Shown: in pieces, positions 8,106 through 16,217 of the stretch
Layout: every line of letters begins with the position of its first letter
Numbering within the stretch: position 1 is the stretch's first letter
Assembly: GCA_028717805.1 (NCBI GenBank)
Contig: JAQUNC010000018.1
Coordinates: 1 to 37,678, forward strand
Direction: 5' to 3'
Length of the DNA stretch: 37,678 nucleotides
Source: Atribacterota bacterium
Lineage (GTDB): Bacteria; Atribacterota; Phoenicimicrobiia; Phoenicimicrobiales; Stramentimicrobiaceae
The notes under the pieces: model-generated
Told to the model about the DNA's origin: nothing
Seen by the model: the letters and a program-made list of their open reading frames with translations, nothing else
Database searches by the model: none
Program-made: the position numbers and the translations under genes

Positions 8106-8913
8106 CTTGCAATATAATTAATAACCTTTCCTGGTATTTCATGTTAATTTCCTGCAGTGGTATTTTTTCTGCCTGGACTTTCTGTAGAGCTGATTCCAGC
8201 AAATACCACTCATCTATCAATTGATCCCCACCTTTTATTCTAACTTTTATCCTATTATTGTTATGAAATAAAACAAACTCCTCTTCTGAAATAATTTTAA
8301 TTTTATAAAATTGATCTGGAAAAAGATTTTCCAAAGCATATATTACTCTCTGTGCCTCTTCATATTCCTGGTTTTTAACCACTTCACCAGGTTTTTTAGA
8401 GCCAACATTAAGACCAGTTATTATATATTGCTTAAAATCACTATTCAACTGGGTAAAAATTGCCAGAATCACTCCTTCTGTAGTAACCAGATAATAAAGG
8501 TTATCACTATAAAGAAAGGCTGCCGGTTTACGTTCTTCAATGCTAATATCTAACTGGTTGGGATATATTTTTTTCATAGCTACGTCTTTAATCCAGGGAT
8601 TTTTTGATAATTTTTCACGGGTACTTTCAATATCAAAATGAAAAATATTAACAGGATCAAGAATATTTATCCCACCCTGGGCTAAAATAATATCCCTTGC
8701 CAGATAATTAGTGCCATGAATAGTAATTTTTGTTATACCAAACCTGGGGGAGGTAAAAAGAAAATAGAAAATATTCCAGCTTAAAAAACCTATAATTATA
8801 TAATATAACAAAACCCTGAATAAATTATATTTTCTACTATTTTCTTCCTTGCTCTCACTAATTATCCCTTCTTCACTCTCGTAATCATCTATAGCCTGGT
8901 TGTTAACTGTCAA
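8080..8913 (-). CDS. ftsQ: Cell division protein FtsQ/DivIB
   Basis: This bitopic inner-membrane divisome protein links early and late division proteins. Of 277 aa, residues 1-30 are cytoplasmic and acidic, and about 31-52 form one membrane span (LLYYIIIGFLSWNIFYFLF). A POTRA domain follows (FGITKITIHGTNYLARDIIL...NPWIKDVAMKKIYPNQLDISIEERKPAAFL), then the beta domain. Size and architecture are typical. The start is TTG at 8913; the upstream sequence is purine-rich but not a clear ribosome binding site, so the start is less certain. The C-terminal codons lie inside a palindromic repeat whose inverted partner sits just upstream of the gene. It is separated from murB by 194 nt and from ftsA by 299 nt. 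Confidence 0.9.
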   Translation of the reverse strand: MTVNNQAIDDYESEEGIISESKEENSRKYNLFRVLLYYIIIGFLSWNIFYFLFTSPRFGITKITIHGTNYLARDIILAQGGINILDPVNIFHFDIESTREKLSKNPWIKDVAMKKIYPNQLDISIEERKPAAFLYSDNLYYLVTTEGVILAIFTQLNSDFKQYIITGLNVGSKKPGEVVKNQEYEEAQRVIYALENLFPDQFYKIKIISEEEFVLFHNNNRIKVRIKGGDQLIDEWYLLESALQKVQAEKIPLQEINMKYQERLLIILQDNQESELP

Positions 8914-8936
8914 AACCGCTCACTCTTCTTTTCCAT

Positions 8937-8973
8937 ATTACCAGGGGAATGAACTTCCCTGAAATCCCTCTAT
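8937..8973 (+). repeat. Palindromic repeat copy 2, upstream of ftsQ
   Basis: This is the inverted partner of 8069-8105. It contains a hairpin CAGGGGAA-TGAA-CTTCCCTG. Being between murB and ftsQ it could act as a processing or attenuation hairpin in the transcript. A related palindrome is found at 5332-5357. Confidence 0.7.
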
Positions 8974-9107
8974 TTATTTATTGCTGTATTTTGAATTTTT
9001 TTTAAAGAATTATCTAACCACCTTGTGGGAAATACACATTCTAAGTATAATTTTAGCTCATCATGTTGTAAAAATTTTGATAAAAATAAATATTATTACC
9101 TATAAAA

Positions 9108-10037
9108 TCAACAGCTCTTAGTAAGACTAAGAAAGTCAATCTCTCTCTCCAGCTTGATACCAAATTTTCTTTCTACCATATCTTCAACTTTTTCAATTAA
9201 TTGTAATATATCGCTAGCAGTAGCCGAACCCCTATTAATGATAAAATTAGCATGCTTAGTAGAAACCTGAGCATCTCCTATAGTTAATCCTTTTGCACCC
9301 GATTTTTCAATAAGATAACCTGCTGGCTTGTTATCGGAATTTTTAAAAATACAACCAGCAGTTAAAAAGCTTACTGGCTGCCTTGTTCTCCTTTGCTCAT
9401 AAATTTTCTTTATCTTCGAAAATATTTTTTCCTTATCCTGTGTGGAAAGGATTAGGCTGGCTCCTAATAATACGAATTCCTTACAGCCTAAGTCAATGCC
9501 ACGATAGCAAAAAGAAAACTGTTTCTTATTAAGTGTCTTTATATGACCATTATTATAATCCAATAGAGTAATCTCATTTACAATATCAGAAATGGATTCG
9601 GTTCCAAAACTGGCATTATTCATGATGGCGCCACCTAAAGTTCCCGGTATGTGGGCAGCAAATTCAAGTCCACTAAGCTCTTTTCTCACTGTATCTTTAA
9701 CTAGAGCAGGCAGGAGGATGCCAGCACCTGCTTTTATCATTTTACCAGAATATTCCACTTTGTCGATAGTATGGGCGACTTTAACTACCAAGCCTCTGAT
9801 GCCTTCATCTGGCACCCAGATGTTAGAACCGTTACCAATAATGTATATCGGTAAACTGTGATTTAAGGCAAAGAGTAATACCTTCGTTAAACAGTCCTGA
9901 TGAGAGGGAATACAAAAAAAATCGGCATTACCACCGATTTTCCATGAGGTGTGATATTTCATAGGTTCATTACATCTAATTTCCTTTGCCAGGTCGCAAC
10001 TTATTATTTCTTTCCAGAGCAGGTCTTTATTGTACAT
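9108..10037 (-). CDS. murB: UDP-N-acetylenolpyruvoylglucosamine reductase MurB
   Basis: This FAD enzyme reduces UDP-GlcNAc-enolpyruvate to UDP-MurNAc with NADPH. Of 309 aa, the FAD-binding portion is residues about 25-195, with IIGNGSNIWVPDEGI and the HIPGTLGGAIMNNASFG loop. The substrate domain follows. The usual general-acid serine is replaced by cysteine (TAGCIFKN, Cys229), which some MurB proteins also have. No tyrosine-loop insertion is evident, so it is of the shorter type II form. Its ATG shares a base with the murC stop (TAATG), so the genes are translationally coupled. The start at 10037 is firm. Confidence 0.96.
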   Translation of the reverse strand: MYNKDLLWKEIISCDLAKEIRCNEPMKYHTSWKIGGNADFFCIPSHQDCLTKVLLFALNHSLPIYIIGNGSNIWVPDEGIRGLVVKVAHTIDKVEYSGKMIKAGAGILLPALVKDTVRKELSGLEFAAHIPGTLGGAIMNNASFGTESISDIVNEITLLDYNNGHIKTLNKKQFSFCYRGIDLGCKEFVLLGASLILSTQDKEKIFSKIKKIYEQRRTRQPVSFLTAGCIFKNSDNKPAGYLIEKSGAKGLTIGDAQVSTKHANFIINRGSATASDILQLIEKVEDMVERKFGIKLEREIDFLSLTKSC

Positions 10038-11446
10038 TAATAATCCATTCCTTTATTTGCATCAAGGCATTTAATTTTCTTAGCTAATTCTCTGCCAACT
10101 TTCCATACATCACCAGCACCCATAGTTATAACAATGTCTCCAGGAGAAATTATATCTTTTAAGAAAGTAACCGTTTTTTTCTTACCCGGAAGATAATAAA
10201 CATTTTCTCCCTGCTGCCTTTTTATTTCTTGATAGATTAATTTTGCTGAAATATTAGGAATAGGCGTTTCATTAGCTGGATAAATATCGTTGACAATAAC
10301 AAGATGAGAATCCTGAAAGGCAGAACCAAAATACTCTAATAATAATTTCGTTCTACTATAGCGATGTGGTTGAAACACAGTAATAATCCTGTGTTCAGGC
10401 CATCCCTGCCTGATTGCCAGAAGGGTCGCCTTTATCTCTGAAGGATGATGACCATAATCATCAATAATCATAATTTCATCATTAAGCTGAAAAACAATTT
10501 CCTGTCTTCTTTTCACACCCCTAAAATGAAATAGTATTTCTGCTATATCCTGAAATTTTAATCCCAGCTCCATGCCAGTGGTAATGGCAGCAAGCGCGTT
10601 GGAGACATTATGATAGCCGGGAATATTCAGTTTTAGACTACCCAATTTATGTTGCTTAAAATATATTTCTGAGATAGAAGTATTTCTTGAAAAACAGGGA
10701 TTTACTGCTCTCATCTGAGCATCCTGATGAAAACCATAGGAAACAAAATGTTTTTGGGCATCTATCCTTTCCGCAACCATCCTGGTATTGGGACAGTCCC
10801 AACCATATACAATATGTCCTTCTACGGGAATCTTCTCTACAAACAGCCTGAAGCTATCCATGGTTCTCTCAAGATTGGTAAAATAATCCAGGTGATCATT
10901 TTCAATATTGGTTATAATTACTATATTAGGATTAAGTAATAAAAAAGAGCCATCACTCTCATCAGCCTCCACTACCACATAGTCACCTCTCCCCAATTTA
11001 GCATTTCCGCCAATATCATTGACCTCACCTCCAATAGCAATAGTGGGATCCATATGCATACCCTCTAATAACATACTAATCATGGAGGTGGTGGTAGTCT
11101 TGCCGTGAGTACCTGAAACAGTAATACGATATTTTTGATTCATAATACGAGAGAGCATTTCCGCTCTGGGAATGATCTCTATATTATTTTCACGAGCAGC
11201 GAGAACTTCCTTATTTTTTTCATTAATTGCTGATGATATTACTACCAAATTTGCTCCTACTACATGACTTTCATTATGTCCCTTATAAATAAGGGCACCC
11301 TTATTTATTAATCTCTTGGTGGAAACATTGCTTTGTAAATCAGATCCACTTATCTGATAACCTAACTCCAGTAAAATTGAAGCGATTCCACTCATACCCG
11401 CTCCACCAATACCTATAAAATGAATGCGCTTTCCTGTATTAATCAT
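10037..11446 (-). CDS. murC: UDP-N-acetylmuramate--L-alanine ligase MurC
   Basis: This cytoplasmic ATP-dependent ligase adds the first peptide residue, L-alanine, to UDP-MurNAc. The 469-aa protein has the N-terminal Rossmann motif HFIGIGGAGMSGIA and the ATP loop SGTHGKTTTTS (residues 111-121). The conserved EADESDGSF and ITNIENDHLDYF segments follow. The C-terminal domain includes DDYGHHPSEIKAT and FQPHRYSRT. Length and motifs are standard. It lies between murG (72 nt upstream) and murB (1-base overlap). Confidence 0.97.
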   Translation of the reverse strand: MINTGKRIHFIGIGGAGMSGIASILLELGYQISGSDLQSNVSTKRLINKGALIYKGHNESHVVGANLVVISSAINEKNKEVLAARENNIEIIPRAEMLSRIMNQKYRITVSGTHGKTTTTSMISMLLEGMHMDPTIAIGGEVNDIGGNAKLGRGDYVVVEADESDGSFLLLNPNIVIITNIENDHLDYFTNLERTMDSFRLFVEKIPVEGHIVYGWDCPNTRMVAERIDAQKHFVSYGFHQDAQMRAVNPCFSRNTSISEIYFKQHKLGSLKLNIPGYHNVSNALAAITTGMELGLKFQDIAEILFHFRGVKRRQEIVFQLNDEIMIIDDYGHHPSEIKATLLAIRQGWPEHRIITVFQPHRYSRTKLLLEYFGSAFQDSHLVIVNDIYPANETPIPNISAKLIYQEIKRQQGENVYYLPGKKKTVTFLKDIISPGDIVITMGAGDVWKVGRELAKKIKCLDANKGMDY

Positions 11447-11518
11447 AACTAACCTTTCTAGTTTTGTTCATAGATCAACTATTTTTCATCTAATAGTTTA
11501 CCCTATTTTATATATTAT

Positions 11519-12649
11519 TTAAATAGTTTTTCCATGAGAAGTGTTGCTTTTTAAATAATTATAAATCGTATTTATAATATCCTGGGCTGCTTTTCGGTTA
11601 CCCAGATTTTTACTATTTTTTGCCAGTAAATCCAGTTTTTCGCTATCCTGCATTAATTTCGATAATTCATCTACTAATCTTTCCTTGGTTAGCTCCTCTT
11701 CCCTGATAACCAGAGCAGCCAGTTCACTCTCCAGAAACATAGCGTTATAGAGCTGATGATTTGCTGTGGCATAAGGATATGGTATTAATAACGCAGCTAA
11801 TCCCTTAGCTGTAAGCTCAGCTATGCTGGTAGCACCAGCCCGGCACACTACTAAATCAGCAAGGTCATAAGCATCTTCTATATGATGCAGGTAAGATATT
11901 ATCCGCACCTCTCCTTTATATTGAGAATTGGACACCTTTTCTATTAAGTTATCATAATCTTCTTCACCACTTATAATTAGTATCTGCCATTCCTGCCAGA
12001 TTGATTTATCAATCAAATCCAGGCTATCCAATATCATTTGATTAATACTGCTGGCTCCCTTACTACCCCCAAATACCAATATGGTTTTTTTGTCAATATT
12101 CAGATTGGTTTCTTTAATCAATTTTTTTTTATCACCCTGCCAGATATTTTCCCTAATTGGATTACCCAGAAATACCGTTCTGCTCCTCCTCCAGAAATAC
12201 TTTTTTGATTCTGGAAAACTGATGAATACCTTTTGACTGGTTAAAGATAAAATTTGATTGGTAATACCAGGAACAAGGTTTTGTTCATGAATAAAAGTAG
12301 GGATTCCCAATAGTGAGGAAACAAGAGCAACAGATCCGCTCACATACCCCCCGGTTCCTATTACCAGATCAGGCTTGAACCTTTTAATTATTCTGAAGGA
12401 CGTGACCAGGGAACGCAAAAACAGGAATAGGGCTGATAAATTACTCAGACTTATCTTTCTTTCCATTCCCCTAACCCTTAAACCGAAAAATTGAAATCCT
12501 TCCCGGGGAATGATATCAGACTCCATTTTCTGTTCTGCTCCCACAAACACAATCTGATTATCCTTATCTCTACTCTGAAATTCTCTTGCTAAGCTTATTC
12601 CCGGGTATATATGCCCTCCGGTTCCTCCACCGGTAATAATAATTTTCAT
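11519..12649 (-). CDS. murG: UDP-GlcNAc:lipid I N-acetylglucosaminyltransferase MurG
   Basis: This peripheral inner-membrane GT28 glycosyltransferase converts lipid I to lipid II. It is 376 aa from the chosen start. The N-terminal glycine loop is ITGGGTGGHIYPG (from residue 5), and the acceptor-side loop is VIGTGGYVSGS. The UDP-GlcNAc site includes VFGGSKGASSIN, CRAGATSIAEL and IPYPYATANHQ. ATG at 12649 gives the family-typical MKIIITGGGTGGH; an upstream in-frame ATG at 12667 would add six residues and overlap ftsW by 14 nt, which is possible. The chosen start lies 4 nt after the ftsW stop, and a GAGG tract sits within the ftsW end. Confidence 0.96.
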   Translation of the reverse strand: MKIIITGGGTGGHIYPGISLAREFQSRDKDNQIVFVGAEQKMESDIIPREGFQFFGLRVRGMERKISLSNLSALFLFLRSLVTSFRIIKRFKPDLVIGTGGYVSGSVALVSSLLGIPTFIHEQNLVPGITNQILSLTSQKVFISFPESKKYFWRRSRTVFLGNPIRENIWQGDKKKLIKETNLNIDKKTILVFGGSKGASSINQMILDSLDLIDKSIWQEWQILIISGEEDYDNLIEKVSNSQYKGEVRIISYLHHIEDAYDLADLVVCRAGATSIAELTAKGLAALLIPYPYATANHQLYNAMFLESELAALVIREEELTKERLVDELSKLMQDSEKLDLLAKNSKNLGNRKAAQDIINTIYNYLKSNTSHGKTI

Positions 12650-12653
12650 ATAA

Positions 12654-13775
12654 TTAAATAGCCTCATCTTTTACTATAACACTTTTAGAGATATTCAAAA
12701 GAATTCCACAACAAAACATATTAACAATAAGCGATGAACCACCATAACTGATAAAGGGTAGCGTAATTCCTGTAGTAGGAATTATCTTGGTAACTACGCT
12801 AATATTGACTACTGCCTGAAAGACGATCAAAGAAGTAATACCAGCAGCTAATAATGAACCAAAGGTATCTTTTGCTTTCCAGGCAATTAAAAAACCTCTC
12901 CATAAAAAGATAAGAAATAAAATAATAACAATAGCAGTACCTATAAATCCCAGTTCTTCTCCAATAATAGAAAAAATAAAATCAGTATGCTGATCGGGAA
13001 GATAAAAAAATTTTTGTCTACTCTGGGCAATTCCTACTCCACTTAATCCACCGCTACCCAGAGCTAATAGTGATTGAATAATATGAAATCCGCTTTTTAA
13101 CGGATCTTCCCAAGGATTTAAAAATGAGAGTAATCTAACCCTGCGGTATTCTTCTCCTAATAGAAGAACAATTCCGGGAGGAATTAGAAGAGTAATCAGG
13201 GCAAATAATTGAGTAATTTGGCTTCCACCGATAAAAAGCATAATAAAGCAACAGCCCAGAATAACAATACCGGTACTGAAATCCGGCTGAGCAAAAACTA
13301 ATAAGAAAATGAAGGCAGTTACAAGGAATACAGGCAAAATTCCTCGTATAAAAGTACCAATATCCTTAGCTGTTTTTCTGGTTAAACAATCCGCAATATA
13401 AAGAATTAGTGCTACTTTGGCTAATTCTGATGGCTGAAAAGGCAAAGGTCCTATATAAATCCATCTTCTGGCTCCCCTTATATATCTGGTAACTCCAGGT
13501 ATGTAAAGTACTAATAACAAAAATATGGAAATAATTAAAATAGGAATGGCAAATTTTCTCCAGTATTGATAATCAATCTTCATTGTTATCAAAAAAATAA
13601 CCGTTGCCATGAGAGCAGAGAAGGCCTGCTTGCTGAAAAAATAATAACTATCACCATACCATTTAAAAGCCATAATATAACTGGAACTAAAAACCATAAT
13701 TATTCCAAAGGAAATCAAGATAAAGATAACTGCTATTAAGATATAATCAGGTTGTTTCGCTGGTAATAAATTCAT
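12654..13775 (-). CDS. ftsW: Lipid II polymerase FtsW (SEDS family)
   Basis: This multi-span peptidoglycan glycosyltransferase of the divisome works with the transpeptidase encoded upstream. From ATG 13775 it is 373 aa with about ten membrane spans. SEDS landmarks are IMVFSSSY, RGARRWIYIGPLPFQPSELAK (residues 21+ abbreviated here), QPDFSTGIV, LPDQHTDFIFSIIGEELGF and the C-terminal ITLPFISYGGSS. The frame stays open upstream to 13910, but that part overlaps mraY and does not resemble FtsW. MNLLPAKQPDY is therefore the better start, with an AAAGGA tract upstream. murD, which normally precedes ftsW, is missing here. Confidence 0.95.
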   Translation of the reverse strand: MNLLPAKQPDYILIAVIFILISFGIIMVFSSSYIMAFKWYGDSYYFFSKQAFSALMATVIFLITMKIDYQYWRKFAIPILIISIFLLLVLYIPGVTRYIRGARRWIYIGPLPFQPSELAKVALILYIADCLTRKTAKDIGTFIRGILPVFLVTAFIFLLVFAQPDFSTGIVILGCCFIMLFIGGSQITQLFALITLLIPPGIVLLLGEEYRRVRLLSFLNPWEDPLKSGFHIIQSLLALGSGGLSGVGIAQSRQKFFYLPDQHTDFIFSIIGEELGFIGTAIVIILFLIFLWRGFLIAWKAKDTFGSLLAAGITSLIVFQAVVNISVVTKIIPTTGITLPFISYGGSSLIVNMFCCGILLNISKSVIVKDEAI

Positions 13776-13822
13776 CTGAATAGCTATTCCTTTCCCTTCT
13801 TTTTCTAGTTTTTTAGCAATAA

Positions 13823-14785
13823 TTAATAAAATTGATAGGCAAGTAATCCCAGTAAGGCAAATACCAGTCCAACTATCCAAAATATAATAACAATATGCAC
13901 TTCTTTCCACTTCATCATTTCAAAATGATGATGTAAGGGGCTCATCAGAAATACTGGCTTATGATTCAACTGTATGGATATGACCTGAATAATAACTGAT
14001 AGTGTTTCCAGAACAAAGACTCCACCTATAAGTAACAAGAATAATTCGGCATTACTAAAAACAGCTATGGTTGCCAGGACTCCCCCTAAGCCTAAAGAAC
14101 CAACATCACCCAGGAAAATCCGAGCCGGGTGAAAATTAAATAATAAAAAACCAGCACAAGAAAAGGTAATAATGAGAGTAAATATAGCCAGATTCTTCTT
14201 GCCCTGACTTAAAGCAATTAGAGCAAAGGTTAAAAGAGCAATAATAATTAGTCCGGTTGCTAATCCATCCAGCCCATCAGTAAGATTCACAGCATTGGTA
14301 GTAGATAAGAAAACAAGTATAACTAATGGTATATATATTATGGACGAAATAGGAAATGAGTTGGATTTAAATGGAATTATTATAGTTTGGTCAAATAATG
14401 CAGTTTGAAAATACCAGTATAAAAAAATAATACTTATTATTAATTGCAAAGCAATCTTATTCCGAGCTTTTAAACCTAAGGACCTTCCCTTGTAAAACTT
14501 TATTATATCATCAATAAATCCAACCAGCCCATAACTACACATTAGAATAAATGAAACATAAATTATAGTGTCTTCGGGATGAAAAAAGAGTAAAGAAAGA
14601 GCTACAGAAAAAAAAATTATTATTCCCCCCATAGTAGGGGTTCCACTCTTATGCTGGTGCAAATCAGGTCCTTCCTGTCGGATTCTTTGTCCTACTTTAT
14701 ATTTTTTCTGAATTTTGATAAAACAAGGAATCAGGGCAATTGGACTCAAAAAAGCAATGAGCAAAGTTACTATTACTCTAAGCAT
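13823..14785 (-). CDS. mraY: Phospho-N-acetylmuramoyl-pentapeptide transferase MraY
   Basis: This integral membrane enzyme transfers phospho-MurNAc-pentapeptide to undecaprenyl phosphate, making lipid I. From ATG 14785 it is 320 aa with about ten spans. Motifs are KSGTPTMGGIIIF, the aspartate pair GFIDDIIKF, NAVNLTDGLDGLATG, FLGDVGSLGLGG and the cytoplasmic PLHHHFEMMKW near the C-terminus. I chose 14785 because MLRVIV fits the family; it overlaps the murF stop by 8 nt (TATGCTTAG) and has AGGGG upstream. The longer frame to 14833 would overlap murF further without resembling MraY. Confidence 0.96.
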   Translation of the reverse strand: MLRVIVTLLIAFLSPIALIPCFIKIQKKYKVGQRIRQEGPDLHQHKSGTPTMGGIIIFFSVALSLLFFHPEDTIIYVSFILMCSYGLVGFIDDIIKFYKGRSLGLKARNKIALQLIISIIFLYWYFQTALFDQTIIIPFKSNSFPISSIIYIPLVILVFLSTTNAVNLTDGLDGLATGLIIIALLTFALIALSQGKKNLAIFTLIITFSCAGFLLFNFHPARIFLGDVGSLGLGGVLATIAVFSNAELFLLLIGGVFVLETLSVIIQVISIQLNHKPVFLMSPLHHHFEMMKWKEVHIVIIFWIVGLVFALLGLLAYQFY

Positions 14786-16217
14786 AATTGTAATTCCCCT
14801 TATTCTGTATATTTTCTTTCCAGTACCGTACAATATCTTCCATTTGCATATCTCTTGAACCCTTTAATAAGACAATGCTATTTTCGGGTGCCGATTGCAT
14901 TAACCATTGCCCTAATTTCCCCTTTTCCTCTTTTCCAAAATAGTAGATTTTATCCTTTTCCATCCCCCCTTCTAAAGCACCCTGGATGATAAAATTACCA
15001 TACTTGCCAAACGCAATGAGCATATCATAAGAAAGATAAGCTACTACTCTTCCTACTTCTTTGTGGTAATCAATTGAGTTATCTCCTAACTCCAGCATAT
15101 CTCCTAAAACAGCAATCCGAAATCTACCTTCAGCAATACTCGCTACACTCTGTAAAGCCTCTTTGGTAGCTGTTGGATTGGCATTATAATAATCTTGAAT
15201 CAATGCTATTCTCTTATCCAATAGCAAATACTCCATGTGCAAATCGGTCCCTTTGAAATTTGATATTTTCTCTATAATATCCCTGATAGATATTTTCATC
15301 TTTATGCCCACCGCTATTGCAGCCAGGGCATTTAACACGTTAAATTTACCCAGGAGAGGTAAAAAGACCTGAAAACTATCTTTATCCGATATCTGGAGTT
15401 CAAAATGGAGTTCCCTTTCATTTTTTTGCCAGAAATTCTTTGCTCTTACTTGGGCTTCGGGGTGAAATCCATAGCTGATTATCTCATTATGAGATGACAC
15501 GCAACCAACCAGGTAATCAAAATAGTCATCATCTCGATTCAGTATCGCTGTTCCCTTATCTTTTATTGACAGTATCAATTCAGATTTCTCCCGCGCAATA
15601 TTATCCTTATTTTCAAATAAGCCGATATGCGCTTCTCCAATATTAGTTATTACGGCAATATCAGGTCTCATAATAGCCGTTAATTCTTTTATTTCCCCAA
15701 TCTTTCGCGCCGCCATTTCCATCACCAACACGTCATGGTCAGATGCCAAATCCAGAACGGTAAGCGGTACACCTATTTCATTATTATAATTACCTTTAGA
15801 CTTTAATACGTGATATTTAGCAGATAATAAGTGTACGATCATCTCCTTGGTCGTAGTCTTGCCATTACTGCCGGTCACACAGATATTGAAAGGTCTAAAT
15901 AAAGAATGATAATAATGAGCCCAAAACTGGAAAGCCAACAGTGTGTTCTCTACTAATAATAAAGGCTGTTTAAGTTCTTTGAATAATGAGGAGTGTTGCT
16001 GAAAGAAATTCTTTTCTAAAACAACTCCCACGGCACCTTTTTCACAAGCAGTTTTGATGAAATCATGCCCGTCATATTTTTCCCCTTTTAAGGCAATAAA
16101 AAGTTCTCCAGCTTTTATTGTTCTGCTATCAATGGAAATATGTTGCCAGGTGATATCTTTATCTCCTAAGATGATTGAATTAGGAATTATCTTGGCAAAA
16201 TCATATAAATAAAACAT
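14778..16217 (-). CDS. murF: UDP-MurNAc-tripeptide--D-alanyl-D-alanine ligase MurF
   Basis: It adds D-Ala-D-Ala to UDP-MurNAc-tripeptide, completing the pentapeptide precursor. The 479-aa protein has the N-terminal substrate domain (SIDSRTIKAGELFIALKG), the ATP loop VTGSNGKTTTKEM (around Lys120), the central ITNIGEAHIGLFENKDNIAREK and the C-terminal DYYNANPTATKEAL and VLGDMLELGD. The ATG at 16217 directly abuts the murE stop (TAGATG), indicating coupling. A standalone ddl would be needed elsewhere for D-Ala-D-Ala, since none is in this cluster. Confidence 0.97.
   Translation of the reverse strand: MFYLYDFAKIIPNSIILGDKDITWQHISIDSRTIKAGELFIALKGEKYDGHDFIKTACEKGAVGVVLEKNFFQQHSSLFKELKQPLLLVENTLLAFQFWAHYYHSLFRPFNICVTGSNGKTTTKEMIVHLLSAKYHVLKSKGNYNNEIGVPLTVLDLASDHDVLVMEMAARKIGEIKELTAIMRPDIAVITNIGEAHIGLFENKDNIAREKSELILSIKDKGTAILNRDDDYFDYLVGCVSSHNEIISYGFHPEAQVRAKNFWQKNERELHFELQISDKDSFQVFLPLLGKFNVLNALAAIAVGIKMKISIRDIIEKISNFKGTDLHMEYLLLDKRIALIQDYYNANPTATKEALQSVASIAEGRFRIAVLGDMLELGDNSIDYHKEVGRVVAYLSYDMLIAFGKYGNFIIQGALEGGMEKDKIYYFGKEEKGKLGQWLMQSAPENSIVLLKGSRDMQMEDIVRYWKENIQNKGNYNYA

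Noticed and set aside
13776-13910. N-terminal extension of FtsW (45 residues beginning MERSAYCYYIL)
   Set aside because: It overlaps the end of mraY in another frame, does not resemble FtsW, and the family-like start at 13775 has a plausible ribosome binding site.
14786-14833. Longer MraY start (MYGTGKKIYRIRG...)
   Set aside because: It lies inside murF and is a shadow of its coding sequence; MraY proteins begin close to MLRVIV.
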